Shown here: piece after piece, positions 1 to 8,589 of the stretch | How the letters are laid out: each line of letters begins with the position of its first letter | Numbering within the stretch: the stretch's first letter is position 1 | Assembly (NCBI RefSeq): GCF_048263515.1 | Contig: NZ_JBLXEC010000011.1 | Location: forward strand, 62,001-126,000 | Reading direction: 5' to 3' | From: Marinovum sp048263515 | GTDB lineage: Bacteria; Pseudomonadota; Alphaproteobacteria; Rhodobacterales; Rhodobacteraceae | Length of the DNA stretch: 64,000 bases | Program-made: the position numbers and the translations under genes | The notes under the pieces: model-generated | The model's database searches: none | The model's input: the letters and a program-made list of their open reading frames with translations, nothing else | What the model was told of the DNA's origin: nothing

Positions 1-1590
1 GCCGGTCACCCGGTGGTGCGGGATGGCAAAGGGCGCGTTCCAGGCGCCAGAGACGATCTGGCTGTCGGGACCGGGCACCGAGATGCCCTGACGACCCATC
101 TGGGAAACCATGACCGAGGGGCTGGCAATGGCGAGATCAAGCGCCGTGACCTGGCCGTTGTCCACCGCGCCGCGCAGCCGTGCTATGGCGATCTGGCGGG
201 GAAAGTCATGGGTCATGTCCTCCTCGCGCGAATAGGTCAGCTTGATTGGCGTGCCCGGCATCTGCACCGCGATCTCGGCGGCGCGTTTGACCACCTCGTC
301 CTCGAGCCTGTGGCCGAAGGAGCCGCCCATCATCTGCACATGCAGCGTCACGTCTTCGGGGTCGATCCCGGCGATGCGGGCGACGTTTTTCTGAACGAAA
401 CGCGGGACTTGCGTGCCAGTCCAGACCTCGACCTTGCCGCCCTGGATGCGCACCACGGCGCTGATCGGTTCGAGCGGCGCATGGGCGAGGTAAGGCGCGC
501 GGTATTCGGCCTCGATCACCTCGGCATTGTCGAGCGCGTCGTCCACGTCGCCGTCATCGCGCTGTCGGCTGTCCTGTTGGTCGTCATTGAAGGCCTGTGC
601 CAGCGCCTGCCAATGCTCGTCCATCGTGGCCGGCATCTCGGCCGGTCCCCAGGTGGCCTCGACGGCCTGCGCCGCCTGAAAGGCGCGCCAGGTGTTGTCG
701 GCCACCACGGCGACGCCGCCGGTGACCGGCAGCACCGCCTTGACGCCGCGCATCTGTTCGGCGGTGCTGCCGTCGAAATCCACCAGTGCGCCGCCCTGCG
801 CCGGGTTCAGAACCACGGCGGCGTGCAGCATGCCGTCGATCTCGACGTCGATGCCGTAGGTCTGCGTGCCGGTGCATTTGGCCAGCATATCGATGCGCTG
901 CATTGGCTGGCCAAGATAGCGCCATTCGGACGGTGCCCGCAGGGGCACGTCCTGCACCACGTCGACCTCGGCAAGCGCTGCGATCAGCGTTTCGTAGGGC
1001 AGGGCGGTGCCGTCGGGCAGGATCACGGCGCCGGCCTCGGTGCGCAGGTCAGCGGCGTTGTGGCCGGTCTGCTGCGCGGCAGCCAGTTTCAGCGTTTCGC
1101 GGGCAGAGGCGGCGGCGGCGCGCAGCTTGTCGAACTGGTCGGGCACGGTGGTCGAGCCGCCGGTGATCTGCATGCCCATCATCTTCATCACCGCGCCGAC
1201 GGCGGTTTCCGCCACGCCGCGCATCAGGCCTTCGGAGGGGACCGAGAATTCGGCCGCCTCTTCGGCCAGGGCGGTGTTCCAGTAGGCCGCGCCCGGCGGG
1301 CCGGGATCAACCCGAACCTGTGCGAGGTCGAGGTCGAGCTCTTCGGCCAGCAGCGCCGCCTGGATGTGATAGGCGCCCTGGCCCTTGTCGGCGCGCGGGG
1401 TGATCAGGGTCACGCCCTCTGCGTCGAGCCGGAGGTAGGGGGTGAGCGCGGATTCACCCTCAGCGAGCGCCTGTTCCAGCGGATTTTCGTGAGGCTTGCG
1501 AATGGCGTAGACGCCAAAGGCAATGCCACCGGCTGCGGCGGCGGTACCCACCAGAAAGGCGCGGCGGGTGAAGGTCTTCAGGCGGCCCAT
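1..1590 (-). CDS. IorB-like molybdopterin-binding subunit of an aldehyde/isoquinoline oxidoreductase, partial
   Basis: Large molybdopterin subunit of a xanthine dehydrogenase-family enzyme of the isoquinoline 1-oxidoreductase beta type; it would hydroxylate an N-heterocycle or aldehyde. The frame opens at 1590 and runs 530 codons off the left edge, so the C-terminal molybdopterin part is missing. Residues 1-25 (MGRLKTFTRRAFLVGTAAAA) hold a twin-arginine motif and hydrophobic stretch, as in other IorB proteins that are membrane-facing or exported. GGSFGHR lies in the second half and fits the family's Moco-binding region. The [2Fe-2S] subunit gene ends one base upstream of this ATG, so the pair is translationally coupled. 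The substrate cannot be read from the sequence. Confidence 0.85.
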   Translation of the reverse strand, partial: MGRLKTFTRRAFLVGTAAAAGGIAFGVYAIRKPHENPLEQALAEGESALTPYLRLDAEGVTLITPRADKGQGAYHIQAALLAEELDLDLAQVRVDPGPPGAAYWNTALAEEAAEFSVPSEGLMRGVAETAVGAVMKMMGMQITGGSTTVPDQFDKLRAAAASARETLKLAAAQQTGHNAADLRTEAGAVILPDGTALPYETLIAALAEVDVVQDVPLRAPSEWRYLGQPMQRIDMLAKCTGTQTYGIDVEIDGMLHAAVVLNPAQGGALVDFDGSTAEQMRGVKAVLPVTGGVAVVADNTWRAFQAAQAVEATWGPAEMPATMDEHWQALAQAFNDDQQDSRQRDDGDVDDALDNAEVIEAEYRAPYLAHAPLEPISAVVRIQGGKVEVWTGTQVPRFVQKNVARIAGIDPEDVTLHVQMMGGSFGHRLEDEVVKRAAEIAVQMPGTPIKLTYSREEDMTHDFPRQIAIARLRGAVDNGQVTALDLAIASPSVMVSQMGRQGISVPGPDSQIVSGAWNAPFAIPHHRVTG

Positions 1591-1591
1591 T

Positions 1592-2053
1592 TCAGCTCTT
1601 CTCCAGCGCGGTGGCGGCGGTATGGATCGCGGCGCGGATGCGCGGATAGGTGCCGCAGCGGCAGAGGTTGCCCGACATCGCCTCGTCGATCGCCTCGTCG
1701 GTGGGGCTTGAGTTTTCCGCCAGAAGCGCCGCGGCCTGCATGATCTGGCCGGATTGGCAGTAGCCGCATTGCGCCACCTGGTGCGCGACCCAGGCCGCCT
1801 GCACCGCGTGCAGGGCGTCCGGCTGGCCGAGGCCCTGGATTGTGGTGATCTCGGTGCCTTCGGCATCCGCCGCCCAGACCTGACAGGAGCGCACCGGCTC
1901 GCCGTCGAGATGCACGGTGCAGGCGCCGCATTGCGCGATGCCGCAGCCGTATTTCACGCCCTTGATCTTGAGTTCGTCCCTCAGGACCCAAAGAAGCGGC
2001 ATGTCGTCCTCGACATCCACCTCATGCGCCACGCCATCCACGGTCAGTTTCAT
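1592..2053 (-). CDS. IorA-like [2Fe-2S] subunit of the molybdenum oxidoreductase
   Basis: A 153-residue two-[2Fe-2S] electron-transfer subunit, the usual length for IorA/CoxS proteins. A plant-type ferredoxin motif (CGIAQCGACTVHLDG, with a further Cys at RSCQVW) occupies the N-terminal half. The second cluster motif is CGYCQSGQ followed by NLCRCGTYPRIR in the C-terminal half. It passes electrons from the molybdenum centre of the downstream subunit to an acceptor, in this branch normally a cytochrome because there is no FAD subunit. No FAD subunit gene is visible. It is the first gene of the pair, and its upstream side is the repeat block at 2157-2612. Confidence 0.88.
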   Translation of the reverse strand: MKLTVDGVAHEVDVEDDMPLLWVLRDELKIKGVKYGCGIAQCGACTVHLDGEPVRSCQVWAADAEGTEITTIQGLGQPDALHAVQAAWVAHQVAQCGYCQSGQIMQAAALLAENSSPTDEAIDEAMSGNLCRCGTYPRIRAAIHTAATALEKS

Positions 2054-2156
2054 GTGCCCTCCGGCGTTGTTTGCGGTGAAGGTAAGGGCTGGGCGGGGGC
2101 GGTGCGAATGTGACGTGGCGTTAGGTGTGTGTGTCGGTTGGGGTCAGGTGCTGTGT

Positions 2157-2612
2157 CGCGTTAACAGCGGCCAGAGGCCGCCGCGGATCGCCGGGCCGCC
2201 TCCACGGCACGGCGATTTGTCTGCCATCAGCGCGCCGATCCGATCTTCTTCGGACTTGGCCGGGATAAAGCACTGCCGAACTCAGGTCAGGTCGCCGCAC
2301 CGCGGCCCGACAATGCACGGCTTGTACCCGGCGTCACGGGAATTAGCGCTCCGGCGCGTTAACAGCGGCCAGCGGCCGCTGCGCATCGCCGGGCCGCCCC
2401 CCGGCACGGCGATTTGTCTGCCATCAGCGCGGCGATCTGTTCATCTTCGGACTTGGCAGGGATAAAGCACTGCCGAACCAAGTGAGGATCGCCGCACCGC
2501 GGCCCGACGATGCGCGGCTTGTTCCTGGCGCAACGGGGACGAGCCCCAAGCGCTGCAACCGCGTCCAAACGGCCCGGGCATCGCCGCACCGTGGCCGGAC
2601 GATGCGCGGCTT
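2157..2612. repeat. Intergenic repeat locus 1: two full copies and a fragment
   Basis: The gene-free stretch 2054-2621 holds two direct copies of a unit of about 168 bp (2157-2325 and 2355-2522) and the last 30 bp or so of a third (2580-2612). Each unit starts CGCGTTAACAGCGGCC, runs through a GC-rich arm to GGCACGGCGATTTG, then a conserved core with TTCGGACTTGGC and GGGATAAAGCACTGCCGAAC, and ends GCACCGCGGCCCGA...GCGGCTT. The same core recurs at 5.5-6.1 kb (inverted), 33.8-34.2 kb and 46.3-46.7 kb. Small open frames across it are by-products of GC content. Function unknown. Confidence 0.85.
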
Positions 2613-2621
2613 CCTACCACG

Positions 2622-3812
2622 TCACAACCGGTTCAACAGCTCCCGCGTCGGCCAGGCGTCCGCCGGCATCCCCAGCTCCTTCTGCACCTCCTGCACCGCA
2701 TTGCGGGTGCCGGAGCCGAGAATGCCGTCGATCTCGCCGACGTCATAGCCGCGCGCCTGCAGCTTGCGCTGCAGTTGCTTCATCTCTTCACCTTCAAGTC
2801 CGGGCTCGGGGTTGCCGGCATCGAACACCGCCGATCCTTCCAGACGATTGGCGAAATAGGCCGCCGTCAGAACGTAGACAAAGCTCTTGTTCCACTCGAA
2901 GTAGACGTTGAAGTTCGGATAGGCAAAGAACGCCGGACCCTTGCGCCCCTGCGGCAGGATCAGCGCGGCGGGCAGGTCGGCGGCGCGGCCTTCGCGCACC
3001 TTCACGCCCATCGCCTCCCACTCAGAGGTCGGGCGCGGCTGGTCAAGACCGGTGAGCGACCAGTCGAGGTCGGAAGGCACCGTGACCTCCTGCAGCCAGG
3101 GTTCACCCGCCCGCCAACCCAGATCGCGCAGCATGTTGGCGCCCGACAGCAGCGCATCGGGGGCCGAGGTCTTGAGGGTGACCTTGCCGTCACCATCGCC
3201 GTCGACACCGTTGGTCAGGATGTCCTCGGGCAGCATCTGCACCATGCCGATCTCGCCGGCCCAGGCGCCGGTGGTGGTGCGGGGGTCGAAGCTGCCTTTT
3301 TCGTAAAGCTCGAGCGCGGCAAAGACCTGCGGCCGGAACAACTCGGGCCGGCGGCAGTCATGCGACAGGGTGACCAAGGCGTTCAACGTATTGAAATCGC
3401 CTTGAACCTGGCCGTAATCGGTCTCGAAGGCCCAGAACGCCAGAAGCACGCCGGGAGAGACGCCGTAATCGCGCTGCATCCGGTCGAAGATCTCGGAATA
3501 GCGGCGCTGGTTGGCCTTGCCATTGTCGATGCGGTTCTGGCTGATCAGCCGGCGGGCGAAATCGACGAAGGGCATCTGGAACACCCCCTGCCGCTGGTCG
3601 GCGCGCAGCACCGCCGGGTCCTGACGAACGCCGGCAAAGAAGCCATCGACGGCACTGGCGGAATGGCCCTTGGAGAGCGCTTCGGATTTCAGCCCGTCGA
3701 CAAACTGCGAAAAGCCGCCGCCGCAGGCCTGGGCCAGGGCAGAAGTGGAAAAGGCGGGCGAGGACAGGGCGAGCGCGCAAGCCAGAACGGAAGCGCTGCG
3801 AAAGACGGTCAT
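2622..3812 (-). CDS. MltB-type lytic murein transglycosylase with peptidoglycan-binding domain
   Basis: Periplasmic enzyme that cleaves the MurNAc-GlcNAc bond with formation of 1,6-anhydroMurNAc. The start at 3812 is chosen because it begins a clean Sec signal peptide (MTVFRSASVLACALALSSPA, cleavage near ALAQA) and has GAGG eight bases upstream; an earlier in-frame start would add an implausible leader. Residues about 32-330 form the SLT_2/MltB catalytic domain, with the likely catalytic Glu130 in FWAFETDYG and the family motif GEIGMVQMLPEDI. Residues about 335-396 are a PG_binding_1 module ending GMPADAWPTRELLNRL. Length 396, normal for the alphaproteobacterial branch. It is divergent from the receiver-like gene at 4060. 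Confidence 0.92.
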   Translation of the reverse strand: MTVFRSASVLACALALSSPAFSTSALAQACGGGFSQFVDGLKSEALSKGHSASAVDGFFAGVRQDPAVLRADQRQGVFQMPFVDFARRLISQNRIDNGKANQRRYSEIFDRMQRDYGVSPGVLLAFWAFETDYGQVQGDFNTLNALVTLSHDCRRPELFRPQVFAALELYEKGSFDPRTTTGAWAGEIGMVQMLPEDILTNGVDGDGDGKVTLKTSAPDALLSGANMLRDLGWRAGEPWLQEVTVPSDLDWSLTGLDQPRPTSEWEAMGVKVREGRAADLPAALILPQGRKGPAFFAYPNFNVYFEWNKSFVYVLTAAYFANRLEGSAVFDAGNPEPGLEGEEMKQLQRKLQARGYDVGEIDGILGSGTRNAVQEVQKELGMPADAWPTRELLNRL

Positions 3813-3947
3813 GAGAGATCCTCTGATGAGCAAGTGTCCAGCGCAACCTAGCAGCCATCGGGCAGGGGACAAGCGCTTAGCCGGCGCGCGGGCGGCCGGG
3901 CTGAGCACGAAATCGTGGGCAGAGAGTTACCGACTGGCTTGGGGAAA

Positions 3948-3962
3948 TTAACGGGTTGTTAA
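3948..3962. promoter_or_regulatory. Perfect CtrA box (TTAA-N7-TTAA)
   Basis: TTAACGGGTTGTTAA matches the full alphaproteobacterial CtrA consensus TTAA-N7-TTAA. It lies about 100 bp upstream of the receiver-like gene at 4060 and 136 bp upstream of the divergent transglycosylase start at 3812, so it could serve either. The match is seen directly; occupancy by CtrA is inferred. Confidence 0.6.
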
Positions 3963-4059
3963 TAAAATGGGCAGAGGCTGCAGGTCGGGGAGCGCAGTGA
4001 ACTGTCAGAAGCTGGAACCGGTGGCCCGATCAGGGCCGCCGGCGATTTAGGTCGGGATC

Positions 4060-4440
4060 ATGCACGTACTCATCGTCGAATCCAATCCGTCGCTCGGGCT
4101 CTTGTGGACCCGGCATCTCGAGCGTTTCGGCGCCAGGGTCGTGCTGGTCGACAGCGACGCCGGCGCCATTCAGGCGCTCTGCGACACGGTCTTCGAGGTG
4201 ATCATCCTCAACCTCGTGGTGGGCGACGGGGCGGCGCTGACGGTGGCGGATTTCGCCTCTTACCGACAGCCCGCCGCCCGGATCATCTTTGTCACCAATG
4301 CCGGCTTCTTCTCGGATGGCTCGATCTTCCAGTTCTTCGCCAATGCCGCCGCGCTGGTGCCCTCGACCACGCGGCCAGAGGATCTGGCCGCGCTGGTCGA
4401 ACATCACGCCGCTTTCGGAACCGCCGCGTCGCGCCCGTGA
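4060..4440 (+). CDS. Degenerate receiver-domain (pseudo-response regulator) protein
   Basis: A 126-residue stand-alone protein with a CheY-like fold pattern: alternating beta strands (HVLIVES, VVLVDS, VIILNLVV, IIFVTNAG, AALVPST) and helices. Key receiver residues are changed. The acidic pocket reads E7-S8 rather than D-D. The phospho-acceptor position is Asn51 (ILNLVVGDG) instead of Asp. The conserved Lys before the last helix is missing (VPSTTRPED). Thr79 is kept. It is therefore unlikely to be phosphorylated in the usual way and may act by binding a partner. Its last 37 bases overlap the end of the convergent GST gene (4404-5399). A perfect CtrA box lies upstream. No output domain is present. 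Confidence 0.7.
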   Translation: MHVLIVESNPSLGLLWTRHLERFGARVVLVDSDAGAIQALCDTVFEVIILNLVVGDGAALTVADFASYRQPAARIIFVTNAGFFSDGSIFQFFANAAALVPSTTRPEDLAALVEHHAAFGTAASRP

Positions 4441-5399
4441 GGCGCATCGAAGTCGATCTCGGGGCCGATCGGGATGATCCGGTGCGGATTGATGGTGTCG
4501 TGGCTGTAGTGGTAGTGGCGGCGGATGTGGTCGAAGTTCACCGTCTCGGCCACGCCGGGCATCTGGTAGAGCTCGCGCGTGTAGGCCCAGAGGTTGGGGT
4601 AATCGACGATCCGGGCGCGGTTGCACTTGAAGTGGCCGTGGTAGACGTGATCGAACCGCACCAGCGTGGTAAACAGCCGCCAATCCGCCTCGGTCAGCCT
4701 GTCGCCCATCAGGTAGCGCTGCGAGGCGAGGCGTTTCTCCAGCCAGTCGAGCGTGTCAAAAAGCGGCGTGATCGCGGCGTCATAAGCCTTTTGCGTGGTG
4801 GCAAAGCCGGCCTTGTAGACGCCGTTGTTGACGGTGTCATAGACCCGCGCGTTGACTTCTTCGATCTCGGCGCGCAACCCTTCGGGCCAATAGTCGTCGT
4901 GGTTGCCGGTGATCTCGTCGAAGGCGCTGTTGAACATGCGGATGATCTCGGCGCTTTCATTGCTGACGATGGTCTTCTGCACCTTGTCCCAGAGCACCGG
5001 CACGGTCACCCGGCCGGACACCTTAGGATCGGCCTTGGTATAGAGATCGCGCAGGAAGGGCAGGTCGTAGAGCCGGTCGCCGGTGGCGGCGGGGTAGTCG
5101 TCATCGAAGCTCCAGCCGTCAGACAGCATGTCGGGGTGGACGACGGAGACGCCGATGAACTCTTCCAGCCCCTTGAGCTTGCGGAAGATCAGCGTGCGAT
5201 GGGCCCAGGGGCAAGCGAGGCTGACATAGAGGTGATAGCGCCCGCATTCCGCCGGAAAGCCGCCGTTGCCAGTGGGGCCGGGGCTGCCGTCCTTGGTGAT
5301 CCAGTTACGGAATTTCGCGGTCGAGCGCTTGAAGGCGCCGCCGGTCTTGTCGGTGTCATACCATTGGTCGTGCCACTCGCCGTCAATCAGAAGTCCCAT
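4404..5399 (-). CDS. yqjG: Glutathionyl-hydroquinone reductase (Xi-class GST, YqjG/EcfG family)
   Basis: Cytoplasmic enzyme that reduces glutathionyl-hydroquinones with GSH. The start at 5399 (MGLLIDGEWHDQWYD) is preceded by AAGGAG at good spacing; the Trp-rich N-terminus is typical of the family. The catalytic Cys63 sits in SLACPWAHR. A thioredoxin-like N-domain is followed by an all-helical GST C-domain; the TEADWRLFTTLVRFDHVYHG and NLWAYTRELYQ motifs are family hallmarks. Length 331, as expected. It converges on and overlaps the pseudo-receiver gene by 37 bp. The upstream side is the repeat block 5519-6130. Confidence 0.93.
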   Translation of the reverse strand: MGLLIDGEWHDQWYDTDKTGGAFKRSTAKFRNWITKDGSPGPTGNGGFPAECGRYHLYVSLACPWAHRTLIFRKLKGLEEFIGVSVVHPDMLSDGWSFDDDYPAATGDRLYDLPFLRDLYTKADPKVSGRVTVPVLWDKVQKTIVSNESAEIIRMFNSAFDEITGNHDDYWPEGLRAEIEEVNARVYDTVNNGVYKAGFATTQKAYDAAITPLFDTLDWLEKRLASQRYLMGDRLTEADWRLFTTLVRFDHVYHGHFKCNRARIVDYPNLWAYTRELYQMPGVAETVNFDHIRRHYHYSHDTINPHRIIPIGPEIDFDAPHGRDAAVPKAA

Positions 5400-5518
5400 G
5401 TCAATCTCCTTGAGTTGTGACGGGATATAGCTCTGATCTGCGCACAGAACACCGGTATGACCGCGCATGACCTGCGCATGAGCGAACAGTGGGTGAAGGT
5501 CCAGGTGCAAGCCGGGCC

Positions 5519-6130
5519 AGCGGCTGCCCGCGGGGTGCCGCTGAAACGGGTGTTCGACGGCGCTTTATGGTTGCCTAATCCGGAGAAGACCGGGTCGACG
5601 CGTTTACGTCGACAAAGCGGCAGCCCGTTGGGGCGGGCAGCCGCTGGCCCGGCGGCCTGCGGCCTTGATTCCGGGCTTGGGGGGCTCGGATCAGGGGTTG
5701 GCAAAGGGGCAATGGCGAAACGTTGATCCGAGGGTCAGCGGCTGCCCGCGGGGTGCCGCTCTGCCAGGTGTTCGGCAGCAATTTATGTTTGCCAAATCCG
5801 GAAAGGATCGGATCGACGCGCCTACGTCGACAAAGCGGCAGCCCGTTGGGGCGGGCAGCCGCTGGCCCGGCGGCCTGCGGCCTTGTTCCGGGCTTGGGGG
5901 GCTCGGATCAGGTGTTGGCAAAGGGGCGTTGGCGAAACGTTGATCCGAGGGTCAGCGGCTGCCCGCGGGGTGCCGCCCAGCCGGGTGTTCGGCAGCGCTT
6001 TATGGTTGCCAAATCCGGAGAAGACCGGGTCGACGCGTTTACGTCGACAAAGCGGCAGCCCGGGGGGCGGGCAGCCGCTGGCCCGGCGGCCTTGCGGCCT
6101 TGTTCCGGGCCGGGGGCGCGTCGATCAGGC
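5519..6130. repeat. Intergenic repeat locus 2: three tandem copies of a 217-bp unit
   Basis: The gene-free region 5400-6150 is almost entirely three head-to-tail copies starting at 5519, 5736 and 5953, a period of exactly 217 bp; the third is cut short near 6130. Each copy begins CAGCGGCTGCCCGCGGGG, contains a GTCGACGCG...CGTCGAC hairpin, and includes GTTCGGCAGCGCTTTAT and AATCCGGAGAAGACCGGGTC. Read on the minus strand these are the same core as in loci 1, 3 and 4, so this is the same family in the opposite orientation with different arms. The segment with GCGGCCTTGATTCC (near 5661-5674) matches, inverted, the left arm of the copy at 46262. Confidence 0.85.
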
Positions 6131-6150
6131 GTAGAGGCGCCTGCAAAGCC

Positions 6151-7329
6151 CTACTGCAAATCCCCGAAGGCCAATTGCAGACGTTCCACCGCCGCGATCA
6201 CCCGGGATCTCGGCGTTGCAAAGTTGAACCGCAGGAAGGTCTCGCCGCCCTTGCCGAAGGTCGGTCCGTGGTTGACGGCGATTTTCGCCTCCTTCTCGAC
6301 CCGGCGCAGCAGTTCCTCGTGGTCCATCCCGGTGCCCTTGAAATCGGCCCAGGCCAGGTACGTGGCCTCCAGCGGTACCGACTGCACCCCGGGCAAGCTG
6401 TTCAGACCCTCGTCGATCACCCGGCGATTGCCGTCGAGATAGTCGACCAACGCATCGACCCATTCAGCCCCCTCGGGGCTGTAGGCCGCCTCGATCATGT
6501 TCATGCCAAAGGCATTGGCGCCGATCCCCAGCCCGCCCATCGCGGCGGTATACCGCGCGCGCAGCCGGTCGTCGGGGATGATCGCGTGGCCCACCAGATG
6601 CGCGGCCAGGTTGAAGGTCTTGCTGGTGGCGCCCAGCACGATCAGCCGGTCGCGGGCCTCCGGCGCGGCCACGTCGGCGGCGACGAAGCTGTGACCGGGA
6701 AAGACGATGTCCTGATGAATCTCGTCAGACACAAGGATCAGGTCGTGGCGCTGGCAGAAGTCGGCCACCGCGCGCAGTTCCTCGGCCGACCAGACCCGTC
6801 CGCCGGGGTTGTGCGGCGAACAGAGCAGCAGCACCTTCTCGTGGCCGGTCATCTGCGCGTCCCAGGCCTCGAAATCCATCTCGTAGCGGCCGCCGCGATT
6901 GGCCAGCTCGCATTCCACCGGCACCCGTCGGGCGGCGCGGATGATCCGGCCAAAGGCATGATAGACCGGCGACATCACCACGATGCCGTCGCCGGGATCG
7001 GAAAAGGCATGGATCGCCAGGGCGGCACCGGTCACCACGCCGGGGGTATAGCGGATCCAGCTCTCCTCGATCTCCCAGCCGTGGCGCTCTTTCATCCACC
7101 AGGCAACCGCTGCATTGGTGGCCGAGGCATCGCCGAAATAGCCATAGACACCATGCGCCACCATTGCCTCGAGCTTGTCCTGAACGGCCTGCGGCGGGCG
7201 GAAATCCATGTCGGCGACCCACATCGGGATGCCATCCTTGGGCGAGACGCCGTAGTGCCCCTCCATCGCGTCCCATTTCGAGGAATGGGTGCCGCGCCGA
7301 TCGATGATCTCGTCGAAATTTGTGCTCAT
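6151..7329 (-). CDS. patB: MalY/PatB-family PLP-dependent C-S lyase (cystathionine beta-lyase type)
   Basis: Fold-type I PLP enzyme of 392 residues, normally a homodimer that cleaves cystathionine or related thioethers to a thiol, pyruvate and ammonia. Family features in order: N-terminal RRGTHSSKWD and PMWVADMDF; SPVYHAF; LLCSPHNPGGRVW; SDEIHQDIVFPG; and the PLP lysine in GATSKTFNLA. The C-terminal FLRFNFATPRSRV contains the carboxylate-binding Arg. The start at 7329 has CAGGAG upstream. It is divergent from queA, with about 105 bp between them. Aminotransferase names are also used for this family, but the motif set points to the lyase branch. Confidence 0.9.
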   Translation of the reverse strand: MSTNFDEIIDRRGTHSSKWDAMEGHYGVSPKDGIPMWVADMDFRPPQAVQDKLEAMVAHGVYGYFGDASATNAAVAWWMKERHGWEIEESWIRYTPGVVTGAALAIHAFSDPGDGIVVMSPVYHAFGRIIRAARRVPVECELANRGGRYEMDFEAWDAQMTGHEKVLLLCSPHNPGGRVWSAEELRAVADFCQRHDLILVSDEIHQDIVFPGHSFVAADVAAPEARDRLIVLGATSKTFNLAAHLVGHAIIPDDRLRARYTAAMGGLGIGANAFGMNMIEAAYSPEGAEWVDALVDYLDGNRRVIDEGLNSLPGVQSVPLEATYLAWADFKGTGMDHEELLRRVEKEAKIAVNHGPTFGKGGETFLRFNFATPRSRVIAAVERLQLAFGDLQ

Positions 7330-7435
7330 TGGCGAACTCCTGTTCTTTGCCCGGACGCTAGCAATTTGCCGGCCGGATGCAAGACCGGCCCCGGCGTGGA
7401 TTGCCCCCGTGCAGGAGCCGCGCTAGAGGGGGCGC

Positions 7436-8491
7436 ATGCAACTCTCCGATTTCGATTTCGACCTGCCGCAAAGCCATATCGCCACCCGTCCAGCCCGCCC
7501 CCGGTCCTCGGCCCGGTTGCTGGTGGCCCAAGGCGAAAAGGTCACCGATGCCCATGTCTTCGACCTGCCGGACTGGCTGCGCCCCGGAGACCGGCTGGTG
7601 CTGAACGACACCCGGGTGATCCCGGCACGGCTGGTGGGTACGCGGGCCCGCCAGGGCGCTCAGGGGCTGACCGAGGCGCGGATCAACGTGACCTTGCTGG
7701 AACCGCAGGCCGATGGCACCTGGTCGGCGCTGATCAAGCCGCTGAAAAAGGTGGCCGAGGGCGAGGTGATCCGCTTTTCCGAGGCGCTTTCAGCAGTGAT
7801 GGAAGGGCGGGCTGACGGGCAGGGGCGCTTGCGCTTCAACCTCGAAGGCGAGGATTTCGACGCCGCCCTGGCCGAGGCCGGCGCCATGCCGCTGCCGCCT
7901 TATATCGAGGCGCTGCGCCCGGCGGACGAGCAGGACCGCGAGGATTACCAGACCGTCTGGGCCGAACGCAAAGGCGCCGTGGCCGCGCCCACCGCATCGC
8001 TGCATTTCGATGCGCCGCTGCTGGCGGCGCTTGAACAGCGTGGCGTGCAGTTCACCAAGGTCACGCTGCACGTGGGGGCCGGCACCTTCCTGCCGGTCAA
8101 GGTCGACGACGTGACCACCCACAAGATGCACGCCGAATGGGGCGAGGTCAGCGAAGCGGCCGCCGCCGAGATCGCCGAGACCAAGGCCCGGGGCGGTCGC
8201 GTGATCCCGGTAGGCACCACCGCGCTGCGGCTGATCGAAACGGCGGCACGGGACACCGGCGCGATCCGGCCCTGGCAGGGCGACACCGACATCTTCATCT
8301 ACCCCGGCTTCACCTTCAACGTCACAGATGCGCTGATAACCAATTTCCACCTTCCGCGCTCGACCCTGATGATGCTGGTGGCGGCGCTGATGGGCCGCGA
8401 GCGCATCTTGCGGGTCTACGATCACGCGATCCGTGAAGGCTACAGGTTTTTCTCCTACGGCGATGCCTCGCTCTTGATCCCGCAAAGTTAA
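7436..8491 (+). CDS. queA: S-adenosylmethionine:tRNA ribosyltransferase-isomerase QueA
   Basis: Converts preQ1 at tRNA position 34 to epoxyqueuosine, using the ribosyl group of SAM. Length 351, standard. Family motifs seen: FDFDLPQSHIATRPARPRSSARLLV at the start (residues 4-28), LVLNDTRVIPARL, LTLHVGAGTFLPVK-like segment (TKVTLHVGAGTFLPVK), MHAEWGEV, and the C-terminal FNVTDALITNFHLPRSTLMMLVAA. A GAGGGG Shine-Dalgarno sits five bases or so before the ATG. The partner enzyme Tgt is also in this window, 52 kb away on the same strand, so the queuosine genes are not clustered here. Confidence 0.96.
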   Translation: MQLSDFDFDLPQSHIATRPARPRSSARLLVAQGEKVTDAHVFDLPDWLRPGDRLVLNDTRVIPARLVGTRARQGAQGLTEARINVTLLEPQADGTWSALIKPLKKVAEGEVIRFSEALSAVMEGRADGQGRLRFNLEGEDFDAALAEAGAMPLPPYIEALRPADEQDREDYQTVWAERKGAVAAPTASLHFDAPLLAALEQRGVQFTKVTLHVGAGTFLPVKVDDVTTHKMHAEWGEVSEAAAAEIAETKARGGRVIPVGTTALRLIETAARDTGAIRPWQGDTDIFIYPGFTFNVTDALITNFHLPRSTLMMLVAALMGRERILRVYDHAIREGYRFFSYGDASLLIPQS

Positions 8492-8589
8492 TCTGAGAGG
8501 CGTCAGGTCCAGCCCGGATTGAGTCGCAATCGGGCCAGCGTTGACACCGGTCTGGCAGTAGCTTGCCCGAAGATAGAGGGATTAGACGC

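Noticed and set aside
13..1743. A plus-strand open frame over the molybdenum hydroxylase genes
   Set aside because: Antisense to IorA and IorB, which show Fe-S and molybdopterin-family motifs. The plus frame has no recognisable domain.
2157..2612. Integron attC sites or an IS element
   Set aside because: The repeats start with a GTTAAC palindrome and have hairpin arms, but lack the RYYYAAC/GTTRRRY ends in attC geometry, gene cassettes, an integrase or a transposase frame.
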